A DNA stretch of 64,000 nucleotides, taken from NCBI GenBank assembly GCA_963820395.1, contig CAWGAE010000015.1, forward strand, positions 558,001 to 622,000, in the 5' to 3' direction. Positions 19,214 to 27,746 of the stretch are shown one piece after another; the stretch's first letter is position 1; the number at the start of each line of letters is the position of its first letter. The notes beneath the pieces are model-generated. The model did not search any database. It was given only the letters and a program-made list of their open reading frames with translations, and was not told where the DNA came from. The DNA is from DATFVJ01 sp963820395 (GTDB lineage: Bacteria > Actinomycetota > Actinomycetes > Streptosporangiales > Streptosporangiaceae). Position numbers and translations under genes: made by a program.

Positions 19214-20767
19214 CTAATCTGGGTTGACGAGTCCGTGCTCGAGCGCGAATAACGTCGCGCCAGCGCGGGTCGACACGCCGGCCTTGCCATACAGGCGCTG
19301 GATGTGGTGGTCGCAGGTCTTCGGGGAGATCCCGAGCTGGCGGGCGACCTGCTTGGTGGCCAGCCCGCGGGCAAGCAGGCCGAGCACCTCGCACTCGCGC
19401 TCGGACAGCCCAGCAGGCCGGCGCACTGGCGCGCGCGGCTGCCCTGCAGCGGTTAGCACGGCGTTCACGGCCTCCGGTGCGAGTCTGCCCTTCTCCGCTT
19501 CCTGGCACAGTTCGTCGGCTGCGGCCATCGGTGTTAATGCTGGCCGGTGCGCTCGCGGCTCGCGCATTGCCTGGTAGCAGTCCGCCGCAGCGAGCAGCCA
19601 GGCGGTGAGCGGCAGGTCACCAGCCCGGCTGCCCCGGTGGTAGCCGGACCCGTCACACCGCTCGCCATGCGACCCGGCGAGACGGGCCAGTGGGCGCAGC
19701 GCTTCGGCGGCGTCAAGCACCCGCTCGCTGTGGTAGGCATGCAGCCGGACCTGCTCGCGCTGGTCGCGGGTCAGCGGGCCTGGATTTGCCCAGGCGCTGA
19801 AGGGTACCGAGACGCGGCCGATGTCGTGCACCAGCGCTACCCGGCGCAGCAGCAGCACGTCTGCGGCGAGCAGTCCCGCAACAATTCCGGATTGCCCGGC
19901 GAGCTCGGCGACGCCGCGGGAGTGCCCGATCGTCCACATGCTTTTCAGGTCGGCGAAGTCCGCGACCGCTGACAGGCACGCATCCAGCCGGTCCTCGCTC
20001 ACCAGCGGCTGCGGGCCGGGCTCGGCGAGCATCACCTCGTCCCAGATCGATGGCGCGCCCAGTCCCTCATAGACGTGATCACCCTGGGCGAGGAAGGCAG
20101 CCACAGCCTGCGGGTCCAGGCCCGAGCCGGCGCGCCCGGCCAGGATCCGGCGTGCCAGCGCCGCGCCACCGTGCTGCCAGGCCATGTCCGCGTCCTGTGC
20201 CACCTGCATCAGCCGCACCGCCAGCGGGATCTGCGTACCGCCCAGCTCTCCCGGCATGCCCTTGCCGTCCCAGCGCTCATACAGGTGCCGCAGTGCTAGC
20301 TGAATTTGCTCCGACAAGCCCATCCGAGCGCCCAGCAGCCGGGCGATGTCGCAGTGACTGGCGGCCCACTTGCGGAACTCGGCTATGCCACCAAAGGCCG
20401 ACTTGGTCATCACCGCTGCCCGCGCAAGCGGCGCACTCCCCGAGTGAGCGACCCGCATCGCCGTCGCGATGAGTCCCAGCCGCGACCCCAGGTATGCCGC
20501 CATCATCTGCGGGCGCGCCGCCAGTTCATCCCCGAAAAACCGCGCGTCGACCTCGCTCTCGGCTGTACACCCGGCGAAATGCAGCACGCCCGTATAAAAG
20601 ACGGTCACCTGATCGTCTTCGGACAGGCCCATCGCCTGAGCCGTCCGCATCGCCAGCACCGCCGTGCGCAGCCCATGCTCCAGCGGCTGACCCATCGCCA
20701 GGTCAGTCGCCAGCGACAACACCCCCGCGGCCTCGGCCAGCCGCAGCGGGCGGGACAGCGGATCCAT
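19214..20767 (-). CDS. HD-GYP phosphodiesterase-like protein with LuxR HTH
   Basis: 517 residues. Residues 1-200 are an HD-related helical domain without an obvious metal site. Residues 270-400 hold an HD-GYP-like core: HSRGVAELA, VALVHDIGRVSVPFSAW, LHAYHSERVL and SHGERCDGSGYHRG (HD pair and GSGY in place of GYP). The C-terminal 65 residues are a LuxR/GerE helix-turn-helix (LSERECEVLGLLARG ... ISPKTCDHHIQRLY). It is probably a cytoplasmic signalling protein that links hydrolysis or binding of a nucleotide signal to DNA binding. The start ATG has no clear ribosome binding site. A decayed duplicate lies at 16045-17540. Confidence 0.8.
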   Translation of the reverse strand: MDPLSRPLRLAEAAGVLSLATDLAMGQPLEHGLRTAVLAMRTAQAMGLSEDDQVTVFYTGVLHFAGCTAESEVDARFFGDELAARPQMMAAYLGSRLGLIATAMRVAHSGSAPLARAAVMTKSAFGGIAEFRKWAASHCDIARLLGARMGLSEQIQLALRHLYERWDGKGMPGELGGTQIPLAVRLMQVAQDADMAWQHGGAALARRILAGRAGSGLDPQAVAAFLAQGDHVYEGLGAPSIWDEVMLAEPGPQPLVSEDRLDACLSAVADFADLKSMWTIGHSRGVAELAGQSGIVAGLLAADVLLLRRVALVHDIGRVSVPFSAWANPGPLTRDQREQVRLHAYHSERVLDAAEALRPLARLAGSHGERCDGSGYHRGSRAGDLPLTAWLLAAADCYQAMREPRAHRPALTPMAAADELCQEAEKGRLAPEAVNAVLTAAGQPRAPVRRPAGLSERECEVLGLLARGLATKQVARQLGISPKTCDHHIQRLYGKAGVSTRAGATLFALEHGLVNPD

Positions 20768-20870
20768 CTACACCGCCGCAGGGGGGTCGCGCGGCTCGAG
20801 ACGGCCTGCGAGGAACGCAGTCTCAGCACATCGGCCGTGAACCCTGCACATCAAGTCTTACACCGCGCCA

Positions 20871-21429
20871 CGCCGGTCCGCCGCCTCTTCTCCTGACGCC
20901 TCGGCCATCCGGCTCCGCCGGTCAGCCAGTTGGTCACGCGAAACGGCTGCCGCCCCGGCCGAGCCACCGCGCCACGATGAGAGCGCGGCGTGGCGCTGTT
21001 TGCGGGGGCGTTACCAATCCCACCGAACACCTGAACTACGGGTCACCGCTTCGGGCTACGCCGCGTCAGCGGAGACGATCGCGCCCGCCACCCGCGGCTC
21101 GGCCGCGTCCACGATCGACGTCGGCCCACGTATCTGCGTCACCTGTGCCGCAAACTTGTCCGCGTCCTGTCCGTAGGACAGCCGTATAGCAGCGGTCAGG
21201 ACCGGATACCGCCGGACACGCACGGGCCGCTCTCAGCGGGCAGTGACAGCGCCCGAACACTGGCGATCAGCGACCGGGAAAACGCCCGAGGATCGATCAT
21301 CCAGGACTTCCCGGATGATCAACGGTGTGCTACCAACGGATCGAATCGGCAGCGTGCCCGCGGTGCCTCCCGGGCGCGCCTGCCTGGCGGTACACGCGGT
21401 ATAGGCAGGGCAGCGCGTCTCCCCTGGTA
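20871..21429. other. No intact gene
   Basis: Beyond the duplication. On the minus strand near 21060-21190 a broken translation (AAIRLSYGQDADKFAAQV ... AAEPRVAGAIVSADAA) looks protein-like but is interrupted. I cannot assign it. Confidence 0.35.
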
Positions 21430-21460
21430 GGCAGCGGACGAGCCGGCCTGTAGGCCGGGT
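21430..21460. repeat. rnpB 3'-end repeat, distal att site
   Basis: 29 of 31 bases match the rnpB 3' end at 54550-54580, in the same orientation, including the core CGGCCTGTAGGCCGGGT. It lies 62 bases beyond the stop of the integrase at 21523. It is taken as the outer attachment site of element 1. Confidence 0.65.
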
Positions 21461-21522
21461 ACTCGGCAGGAGACGGTGCCTGACCTGCCCAAATCGCCGC
21501 TAGACAGCATCGCGGGCCGTCC

Positions 21523-22734
21523 TCAGGCCGTCAGCGTTGGGTAGACGACATGGAAGAGATCGTCGATGGCGCGGCGGGTACGTTCCTCGCTCGCTGGCAT
21601 CAGGTGCGTGTAGACGCGCAGCGTGAAGCCGGGATCGGAGTGGCCGAGGTAGGTGGAGAGAGCCTTGATGCTCTCCCCCGCGTCAAGAAGAGCCGACGCG
21701 TAGAAATGCCGTAGCGCGTGCATGCCGTTCGGCCGGGCGGGCTCGATGCCAGCAGCGGCCAGCGCGGGCCGCCAGTTCTTCTCGTTGAAGGTGGCTCGCT
21801 TGATCGGGTTGCGGCGCGTAGAAGTAAAGATCAGCCGGGCCGTGACCAGCCTCCCGGCTGGCTCCTCCCAGGGCAGTGTCACGTTGACCGGAGGGTAGAT
21901 GCCCATGTGAGTGCGCAAGGAGTGTGCAACTGTCCGGGGTAGCGGTATGTGGCGGTCGTGATCGTTTTTGGGCAGACCGAATACAAGCTTGTTGCGGACA
22001 AGTTTGACCTGACGCTGAATATGAACCCAGCGGGCGTCGAAGTCGAGATCGTCGAGAGCAATCCCGAAGACCTCACCCTGGCGGAGCCCGCAGCCAGCGC
22101 ACAGGTCGAGCATCGGCCGGTACCGGGCTGCCAAGGTGGCACGGACGGCCGAAACCTGATCGTTCGTCCATGGGACTACTTTGCGCTGCACCAGGCGCGG
22201 CTGCCGGACCGACGCGGCTGAACAGGGATTCTTCACAATTCGTTCGTCATCGACGGCAGCGGCGAGGATCGTCCTTAGGTGAGCAAACACAACAGATCGT
22301 GTCGCGGGCGCAAGCTCAGCCGCCAGGCTGTGGTCCCACTCGCGGATGTGTCCAGGTTTGATGGCTGCCAATTGCCGGTTGCCGAAGAACGGCAGCAAGT
22401 GTTTGCGGACCCTGTACTCAGCAGACTCACGCGCTGACTCGTCGAGCACGCGCGTGCGAAGCCAGGTCTCGGCGTATGTGCCGAACAGGATCCGACCGGC
22501 GGCGGGGTCGACGTAAGCTCCGCGTAGCTTGTCTGACTCGACGGAGACCATGAATGCCTCGGCGTCACGCTTGGCCCTGTCGGGGAACGATTTACCGCGT
22601 TCACGCCCGTCCGGGCCGATGTAGCGAACCCGGTACCGCAGGCCCTTGCCGAACAGCGGCGTCTTGACCCGTCCGGTCCGGCCATCGTGATCAACCGCCC
22701 TGTACCAGCGGTCTTCGATGTGGGCCATGATCAC
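21523..22734 (-). CDS. Tyrosine recombinase (integrase) of element 1
   Basis: 403 residues. The N-terminal arm/SAM-like domain (FGTYAETWLRTRVL ... FFGNRQLAAIKPGHIREW) is followed by the catalytic domain with Arg in GCGLRQGEVFGIAL, HxxR in MHALRHFYAS, and the Tyr in GFTLRVYTHL. It catalyses integration and excision between attP and attB. The GTG start overlaps the excisionase stop (GTGA), so they are coupled. It is only distantly similar to the integrase at 51596, yet both lie next to the same rnpB-end repeat. Confidence 0.92.
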   Translation of the reverse strand: MIMAHIEDRWYRAVDHDGRTGRVKTPLFGKGLRYRVRYIGPDGRERGKSFPDRAKRDAEAFMVSVESDKLRGAYVDPAAGRILFGTYAETWLRTRVLDESARESAEYRVRKHLLPFFGNRQLAAIKPGHIREWDHSLAAELAPATRSVVFAHLRTILAAAVDDERIVKNPCSAASVRQPRLVQRKVVPWTNDQVSAVRATLAARYRPMLDLCAGCGLRQGEVFGIALDDLDFDARWVHIQRQVKLVRNKLVFGLPKNDHDRHIPLPRTVAHSLRTHMGIYPPVNVTLPWEEPAGRLVTARLIFTSTRRNPIKRATFNEKNWRPALAAAGIEPARPNGMHALRHFYASALLDAGESIKALSTYLGHSDPGFTLRVYTHLMPASEERTRRAIDDLFHVVYPTLTA

Positions 22735-22934
22735 GCTGCCCGTGACTTCACCCAGGCTCGCACATCGGCCGGGTCATAGCGAAGGTAACGGCCGACCCGG
22801 GAAGCAGGTGGCCCGTACCTGATCTTGCGCCACCTGTACAGTGTCTCGACCGGGATGTGCAAGTAACCTGACACGTCCTCGACCGACCAAAGCCGGGGCG
22901 TACCAGCTGGAATTCGTGCAGATGCTTCATTCAC
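22731..22934 (-). CDS. Excisionase (MerR-like HTH) of element 1
   Basis: 67 residues from GTG 22934 with GGAGAAG upstream. It is a winged-helix excisionase pattern: LWSVEDVSGYLHIPVETLY, then WRKIRYGPPASRVGRYLRYD and VRAWVKS. It directs the integrase towards excision by bending attachment-site DNA. It overlaps the integrase start by 4 bases. Confidence 0.85.
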   Translation of the reverse strand: MNEASARIPAGTPRLWSVEDVSGYLHIPVETLYRWRKIRYGPPASRVGRYLRYDPADVRAWVKSRAA

Positions 22935-22972
22935 TCGCGGATCGCTTCTCCTTTGTCTGGTTGGCTGACGGG

Positions 22973-23747
22973 TTATGCGGCCCCAGCGGGCCATAGGTCT
23001 GTGTGTTCGCGGGCGCGAGCAGCAGCAGCGAGTGCGAGCTGGTGGTCGCCGATAGTGGTGTGGCCGGTTCCGGCGTAGTGCCAGTCGGTGAGGACCAGGA
23101 CGACGGTCTCGTCGAGTTCGCGGCCCCAGGGGTCGGTTTCGCCGTTTGGCGCGATTTGGGTGCGGCGGTGCTGGGTGCGGGCGGCGCGGAGCTGGCCGAA
23201 AGAAACGGAGTAGCGGCGGGATTTGGTCAGGTAGTGGCCGCCGTAGCCGAGCATGTGCGCCCACCTGCGCAGCCGCTGGCCATCATCGGCCGGGAGCGTA
23301 CCGCCGAGCCGCCACGCGGTGGTGATCATCTGCTGGTAGTGGCGGCTACAGGTCAGGCGCTGGGCGTCGGCGATGTGGCGGATCGGCGGGGCGGGCAGGC
23401 CGGGTGCGTCGAGGCTCTTGGTGGCGTACTTACCGATGTAGTTGGCGACCGCCTGGGCGGTGAGCGGACCATCGGGTCCGTGGCGGATCGGCCGGGTGTC
23501 GGCCTGGGTGCCAAATCGCAGCAGCACCGTGCCGCAGTCGCCACCGCGGTCGGTGGCGACGTAGGCGGCCGCGGCGGCCTGTGTGATGGCATCGGCGAGC
23601 AGGCCGGTGGTGTAGCGGCCGGGCGGCGGCTGGTAGGTGTCGCCGGGGGCGTCGAGGCGGATGACGGCGTGGAAGTGGACGACGCCTCGGGCCTGGTATT
23701 CGGCCACCTTCACATACCGGATCCGCGCCTCGCGGCGGAGCTGCGCC
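22973..23747 (-). pseudogene. RepSA-like replication initiator, 5' truncated
   Basis: The last 257 codons of a rolling-circle initiator remain: QLRREARIRYVKVAEYQ, the HUH motif GVVHFHAVIRLDAPG, YIGKYATKSLDAPG with the candidate catalytic Tyr, and YLTKSRRYSVSFGQLRAA. The N-terminal half including the zinc-binding region is missing. The frame runs directly into the regulator fragment at 23748. Compared with the full protein at 49853 the retained part is roughly 85% identical by eye. Confidence 0.85.
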
Positions 23748-24338
23748 CGAATACTTGTGTCGTCTATATGGAACGCGACCCGATCGCCTCGGCTTCGGAA
23801 TTGACTACAGTGGAACTGACATCAATCACCTTTCTCAAGCTGGACTGTCAAATCTCTGGCCGCGGACGAATCCGGAGGTCCTCGAAGATCTGGTAGCACG
23901 CGTTAAGGGTGCACAAGACGATATCTCCGTTTTCGGGCTTACCCGTAACTTCTACGCCAAAAACGAATTGCTTCCGCTTTTTGAGTCAAAGGCGATCGAC
24001 GTACCTGTAACCCTCTACGTCATGGATCCCCGATGCGCTTCACGGCGTGACCGCTACCGCCTGGAGCCAACCGAGGCGGCCATGGAAGACCCTGCCAGGT
24101 ACACTCGCGAGATCCTCCGTCCTCTGTTCGCAGCTTCACAAAGAGTATTTCCCGCTGCGGTACCACCGGCGGGCCTACGAATTTTCACCTACAACTTTCC
24201 CTGCTCCTTCGCGATAGAAAAGATTGACAACGCCTGCCGAGTTATGCTCTACGGTCACGGTAAGCGAGGCACTGAAGGGCCAATATTCGTCTTCAACCAC
24301 GGCACGCCTTACTGGGACTATTTCGTCAGTCAAATAAA
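23748..24338 (+). pseudogene. XRE-type regulator, middle part, 5' truncated and IS-split
   Basis: Begins inside the reading frame at YLCRLYGTRPDRLGFG and runs to YWDYFVSQIK, where an IS66 element is inserted. It is nearly identical to residues about 100-293 of the intact regulator at 45161-46141. The N-terminal HTH is lost in the deletion that also removed the start of rep. The final 32 codons lie at 26013-26106. Confidence 0.85.
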
Positions 24339-26004
24339 GTAAGCATTCACCCCGTGCACGCCGGGTGATCTGTGGTTCGGGGTTGGCCTTATCCTTACGG
24401 CGAGATTGCCTGGGCAGGCGGCTGCCAGGGGGCGCCGAGCATGAGGTCGTATAGCACGGCGAAGGCGTTGCGTCCGTGCTTGCGGGCGGTGTCGAGGTAG
24501 CTGCGGATGTCGAGGCGGTCCTGGGTGACGTCGTCGCTAGTGAGGCGGCCGGAGATTTTCTGCTGTGTTTTCAGGGGGCGGACGCCGCGCTCGCTGATGT
24601 TGTTCGTGGGCCAGATGTTGGTGTCCGTGGTGAACCGCAGCACGTCGGCCTGGCGGTTCTTGCAGAACTCCAGCAGCTCGCGGCCCGGCTTCTGCTTCGT
24701 GCTGTTCTTCGGGCCTGGGACGCGGGGCACGCTGGCCAGCCCGGCGAGGACCGCGTGCCGGAACTCGTGCTCCAGCGGTCCCGCGGTGGCAGCGGGGATG
24801 GCGGGAAGCTGCTGGTCACGGGCAGCGTGCCAGGCATGGATCAGGCCGCGCAGCGCCCGCTGCGCCTGCACCGGCCAGACGGCATCCGGGTATGTTTCCG
24901 CGCAGTCCTGGTAGTCGCGCAGGATGTGAGCCAGGCAAGCCTGGTTCCCGGCGAAGTGCTCCCAGGACTCGTGGAAGTAGTTCTGGTACCGGTCGGAGAC
25001 CACCACGCCGGCGAAATCCGGCAGGATCCCGGCCTGCCGCATTGTCTCCAGGCTGCGGGTGCCCAGGTAAAAGGAGGAGTACTGCCCGGTGAACGCGCCG
25101 TGGACGTATTTCTTCTCCCCGGCCGGCCCGGACCGCAGCGTCGTCTCATCGAACCCCGCCACGGCCGCGGCGGTGATCAGGGTGCGGATCAGCCGCACCA
25201 CCTCCGCGGCCAGGTCCGCGGCCTTGCGCAGGCACGAGTGGATGAACCCCGCCGAGATGTCCGCGCCGGCCATGCCGGCGATCAGGTCCCGGCACCGCTC
25301 GACCGGGACGTGCTGGAAGACGACCAGGTAAACGGCCAGGGCGCGCAGCCGCGGCCCGATGGACAAGGCCGCGTCCGGCACGCCCGGCGGCCGGGGCGCG
25401 ACGTGCTCCCGCCCGCAGGCGCACCGCGTTTCGTGCAGGTCGTGCTGGACCCGCTCCGCCGGCGCCGCCGGAATCTCGTCCTGCTGATAGGACCGGGCAA
25501 CGCCCAGGTCAGCCGCATCGGCCAGGTCCCGGCCGCACCCGCATGCCCCTTCCGGGTAATGGTTCTCGGTCCGGTCCGGGTCTTCCCAGCGCATCGCCGC
25601 CCCCGGCGCCCCGGGCTGCTTGCCCCGGTTCCGCTTCTTCCCCTCAGCCCGCTCCTGCGCACGCCGCTGCTTCCGCGGCGCCTTCCGCCCCGGCAGGTCA
25701 TCCGACCCCGGCGGCATCGACGAGTTCCCGCTGTTCCGCGACGCCGCGCGCTCCAGGTCAGCGATCCGCTCCTGCAATGCCTGCACCTGCGCTGCCAGCT
25801 CCGCGACCTGCGCGTCCCGGGCAGCGCACGACGCGCAGCCAGGAGCGGGAGGCGGCAACTCGGACATAAGCCATGATCATCCAGAGTCGGCTGGCAGTAA
25901 GCAAGACGACACACCGGGCCAGCCCGGCAAAGATCACCGCCGGGGACGGCAGTCACCCACCGTTAACGAAACCAGCCGTCGAACCGGGGGTGGTGAATGT
26001 TTAC
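24339..26004. mobile_element. IS66-family element inserted in the regulator copy
   Basis: 1666 bp. Imperfect ends GTAAGCATTCACC and (inverted) GTAAACATTCACC. The 8-bp duplication CAAATAAA is at 24331-24338 and 26005-26012. Removing it restores the regulator reading frame exactly as in the intact copy. It carries one intact transposase. Confidence 0.9.
24395..25867 (-). CDS. IS66-family transposase
   Basis: 490 residues. The N-terminal coiled coil is followed by the IS66 linker with Ser/Asn-rich NSGNSSMPPGSDD and a basic stretch. A zinc-ribbon-like Cys pattern comes next (ACGCGRD ... TRCACGREH). The DDE core has GFDETTLRSG, VVVSDRYQNYFHE and NISERGVRPLKTQQKISG. Length and order are complete, so it may be active. 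It differs clearly from the transposases at 12844 and 51993, showing separate arrivals. Confidence 0.9.
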   Translation of the reverse strand: MSELPPPAPGCASCAARDAQVAELAAQVQALQERIADLERAASRNSGNSSMPPGSDDLPGRKAPRKQRRAQERAEGKKRNRGKQPGAPGAAMRWEDPDRTENHYPEGACGCGRDLADAADLGVARSYQQDEIPAAPAERVQHDLHETRCACGREHVAPRPPGVPDAALSIGPRLRALAVYLVVFQHVPVERCRDLIAGMAGADISAGFIHSCLRKAADLAAEVVRLIRTLITAAAVAGFDETTLRSGPAGEKKYVHGAFTGQYSSFYLGTRSLETMRQAGILPDFAGVVVSDRYQNYFHESWEHFAGNQACLAHILRDYQDCAETYPDAVWPVQAQRALRGLIHAWHAARDQQLPAIPAATAGPLEHEFRHAVLAGLASVPRVPGPKNSTKQKPGRELLEFCKNRQADVLRFTTDTNIWPTNNISERGVRPLKTQQKISGRLTSDDVTQDRLDIRSYLDTARKHGRNAFAVLYDLMLGAPWQPPAQAISP

Positions 26005-26012
26005 CAAATAAA

Positions 26013-26106
26013 GTGGCTAGAACGCCTGTCCAACAACCCACGAGAACCATGGACGAGCAAGGGCATAGTCGTCCGGCCTCTAACACAAACTGATCTTGCC
26101 ATCTAG
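26013..26106 (+). pseudogene. 3' end of the split regulator
   Basis: Continues the regulator frame after the IS: WLERLSNNPREPWTSKGIVV ... TQTDLAI and TAG. It matches the C-terminus of the intact copy with one visible change (NN for ND). Confidence 0.8.
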
Positions 26107-26127
26107 GATGCAGAAGCTAGCCCGGCC

Positions 26128-26946
26128 ATGATCACTGAACACGATGGACGCCACCTCCTAGGTATCGCATGCGACGCCGTAAACCAAGCAAGCGAACTCG
26201 TCCGCACCCGCTCCCCCGGCACATTGACCAAAAAGGGCGACCGCGATCTGACTTCCGAAGTAGATCTCGCCGTAGAGAAACTCGTACGCAACTTCTTGCA
26301 CGTGAAGACGCCCGAGGCGGCCTTTCTAGGTGAAGAAGAAGGTACCGTAGTCGTCAGTAATGACTTTCTCTGGATTCTCGATCCGGTCGACGGTACCATC
26401 AATCTCGTCCACGGGCTACCACTCTCCGCTGTATCCCTCAGCCTAGTACGAAACGGTATCGTGCAGGCCGCAGTCATAGACCTGCCTTTCATTCGAACTC
26501 GATACACCGCACTACGCGGATACGGATCTTACGCGAACGCAAAGCGCATCCACGTCAGCAGAACGACAACACTAAACACAGCACTGATATCTCTCGACCA
26601 GTACACGTTCAATGATAGCAATGCCGACCACGAGAATCGCGCACGGCTCCGCCTTGCCGAGCACCTAGCATGCAAAGCACAGCGAGTCCGCATGTTCGGC
26701 ACATCGGCCGTTGAACTCGCATGGATGGCTGAGGGTCGACTCGACGCATGCGTGATGCTGGGCAATAAGCCATGGGATACATCCGCTGGCGTTCTTATAG
26801 CTCGGGAAGCTGGCGCACGCGTGCTGGACCAAGATGGCACCGACCACTCGTGGAACTCAGCAGCGACGATCGCGGTCACACCAGCAGTTGAAACACAGCT
26901 CATAACCGTTGTACAAAAAGCTCTGGCAGAACCAGCTACGACATAA
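26128..26946 (+). CDS. Inositol-monophosphatase family protein (element 1 copy)
   Basis: 272 residues, a full-length FIG (IMPase/FBPase) superfamily phosphatase. Metal-site motifs are present: LTSEVDLAVEKLVRNFL, LGEEEG, WILDPVDGTINLVHG (usual DPxDGTxNF), and a late NKPWDTSAGVLIAREAG. It would hydrolyse a small phosphate monoester with Mg2+; the real substrate is unknown. It follows the regulator by 21 bases and differs from the element 2 copy (44321) by only a couple of residues. Codon use is less GC-biased than the chromosome around it. Confidence 0.88.
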   Translation: MITEHDGRHLLGIACDAVNQASELVRTRSPGTLTKKGDRDLTSEVDLAVEKLVRNFLHVKTPEAAFLGEEEGTVVVSNDFLWILDPVDGTINLVHGLPLSAVSLSLVRNGIVQAAVIDLPFIRTRYTALRGYGSYANAKRIHVSRTTTLNTALISLDQYTFNDSNADHENRARLRLAEHLACKAQRVRMFGTSAVELAWMAEGRLDACVMLGNKPWDTSAGVLIAREAGARVLDQDGTDHSWNSAATIAVTPAVETQLITVVQKALAEPATT

Positions 26947-26959
26947 CGCGTAACTTGCG

Positions 26960-27166
26960 AACCCCGCCAGGGATGCTCACGAACACGGTGTGAACGCTCT
27001 GGCGGCTTACCCCGTACCGCTCGGCGACCTCGGTCACCGGAATACCAGCACCAGCCTCCAGCACGGCCCGGTACCTCTGCTCGGCCACGCTCAACTCCCT
27101 CATCATGAGCGGGAGTGTCAAGCATCAAGCGAAGCCAATGTGTAAAGCATCGAGCGGGACAGCACA
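26960..27166 (-). mobile_element. IS481-type remnant
   Basis: From ATG 27103 the product MRELSVAEQRYRAVLEAG ... TEVAERYGVSRQSVH is the start of an IS481-family transposase. It is cut after about 40 codons where the duplicated regulator block begins. Outside the ATG are the direct motifs TGATGCTTGACA and CGATGCTTTACAC, and an end-like TGTGCTGTCC at about 27166. Confidence 0.5.
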
Positions 27167-27177
27167 AACCCGCCCGG

Positions 27178-27240
27178 TGCCCGCCCGGTGCCTGCTGTGA
27201 GAACTTTCTTTACGCCTTCAAGGGCGCGCGAAGCGCGCCG
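27178..27240 (+). repeat. Conserved hairpin repeat, copy A
   Basis: Contains TGCTGTGAGAACTTTCT, then TTCAAGG and the hairpin GGCGCGC-GAA-GCGCGCC. The same order occurs on the minus strand at about 42765-42825 with a changed hairpin loop, so both sequence and stem are kept. Confidence 0.5.
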
Positions 27241-27746
27241 GGTACGGGTGATCAGCCTAAGGTGTCCTGGGCAGATGCGGGTGGGCATGGGCTGACCTCC
27301 TCGCTGGCGCATACACCCTGCGGGCTGTCCGGACTCTATGCGGAAACGCGGCGACCAGAGCGCGGCAGCTTCCCGCCCTTCCGGCGCTGCGGCGCCTACG
27401 GGCGGGACCGCCGCGCGGGCCGCGACCGCAGCGACCGGCCGCGCCGGGTACGCGCCGTCACGGTCAGGCCCGGCAACCCGCCTGCAAACCGGGGCCATCC
27501 TAATGAGAATTACCGAGCCGCCGTTCCGGCAGACTCGGGACCGGTAGCCGCCGCCAGGTGAGCACTGAGCCATCCTGGGCCTCCGCGGGGAGCCTTTCCG
27601 GGAGATCGTGCCCCTGCCGGTGGCCGGGAGAGCGGATCGCTGCTGGGATGTCGTGCCCGCCGCTGCGGCGTGAGCACTGTTCATTAGGTCGCTGATGGTT
27701 CTCCCGCAGGCTGCCTGGCTGCCTGGCATCGAGGACGGGAGAGGTA
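27241..27746. other. Non-coding region left of the IS110 gene
   Basis: About 500 bases without a supportable gene. In IS110 elements the stretch left of the transposase encodes the bridge RNA. The last about 200 bases here (27550-27746) are the place to expect it, but I cannot draw its fold with confidence. Confidence 0.35.

Larger units (their letters stand above)
14626..20870. repeat. Direct duplication of a ~3.16-kb segment
   Basis: The segment from 14626 (tail of the second copA) recurs from 17789, an offset of 3163 bases. Both copies carry, in the same order, the copA tail, an IS66 transposase relic, a resolvase-like gene, twin hairpins and an HD-GYP/LuxR gene. Identity is high but single-base indels differ between copies. 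The left copy of the HD gene is heavily decayed and ends in a foreign transposase fragment (17540-17760). Confidence 0.85.

Noticed and set aside
24476..25876. A 466-codon plus-strand frame over the IS66 transposase
   Set aside because: Antisense shadow; the minus-strand transposase has all family motifs.
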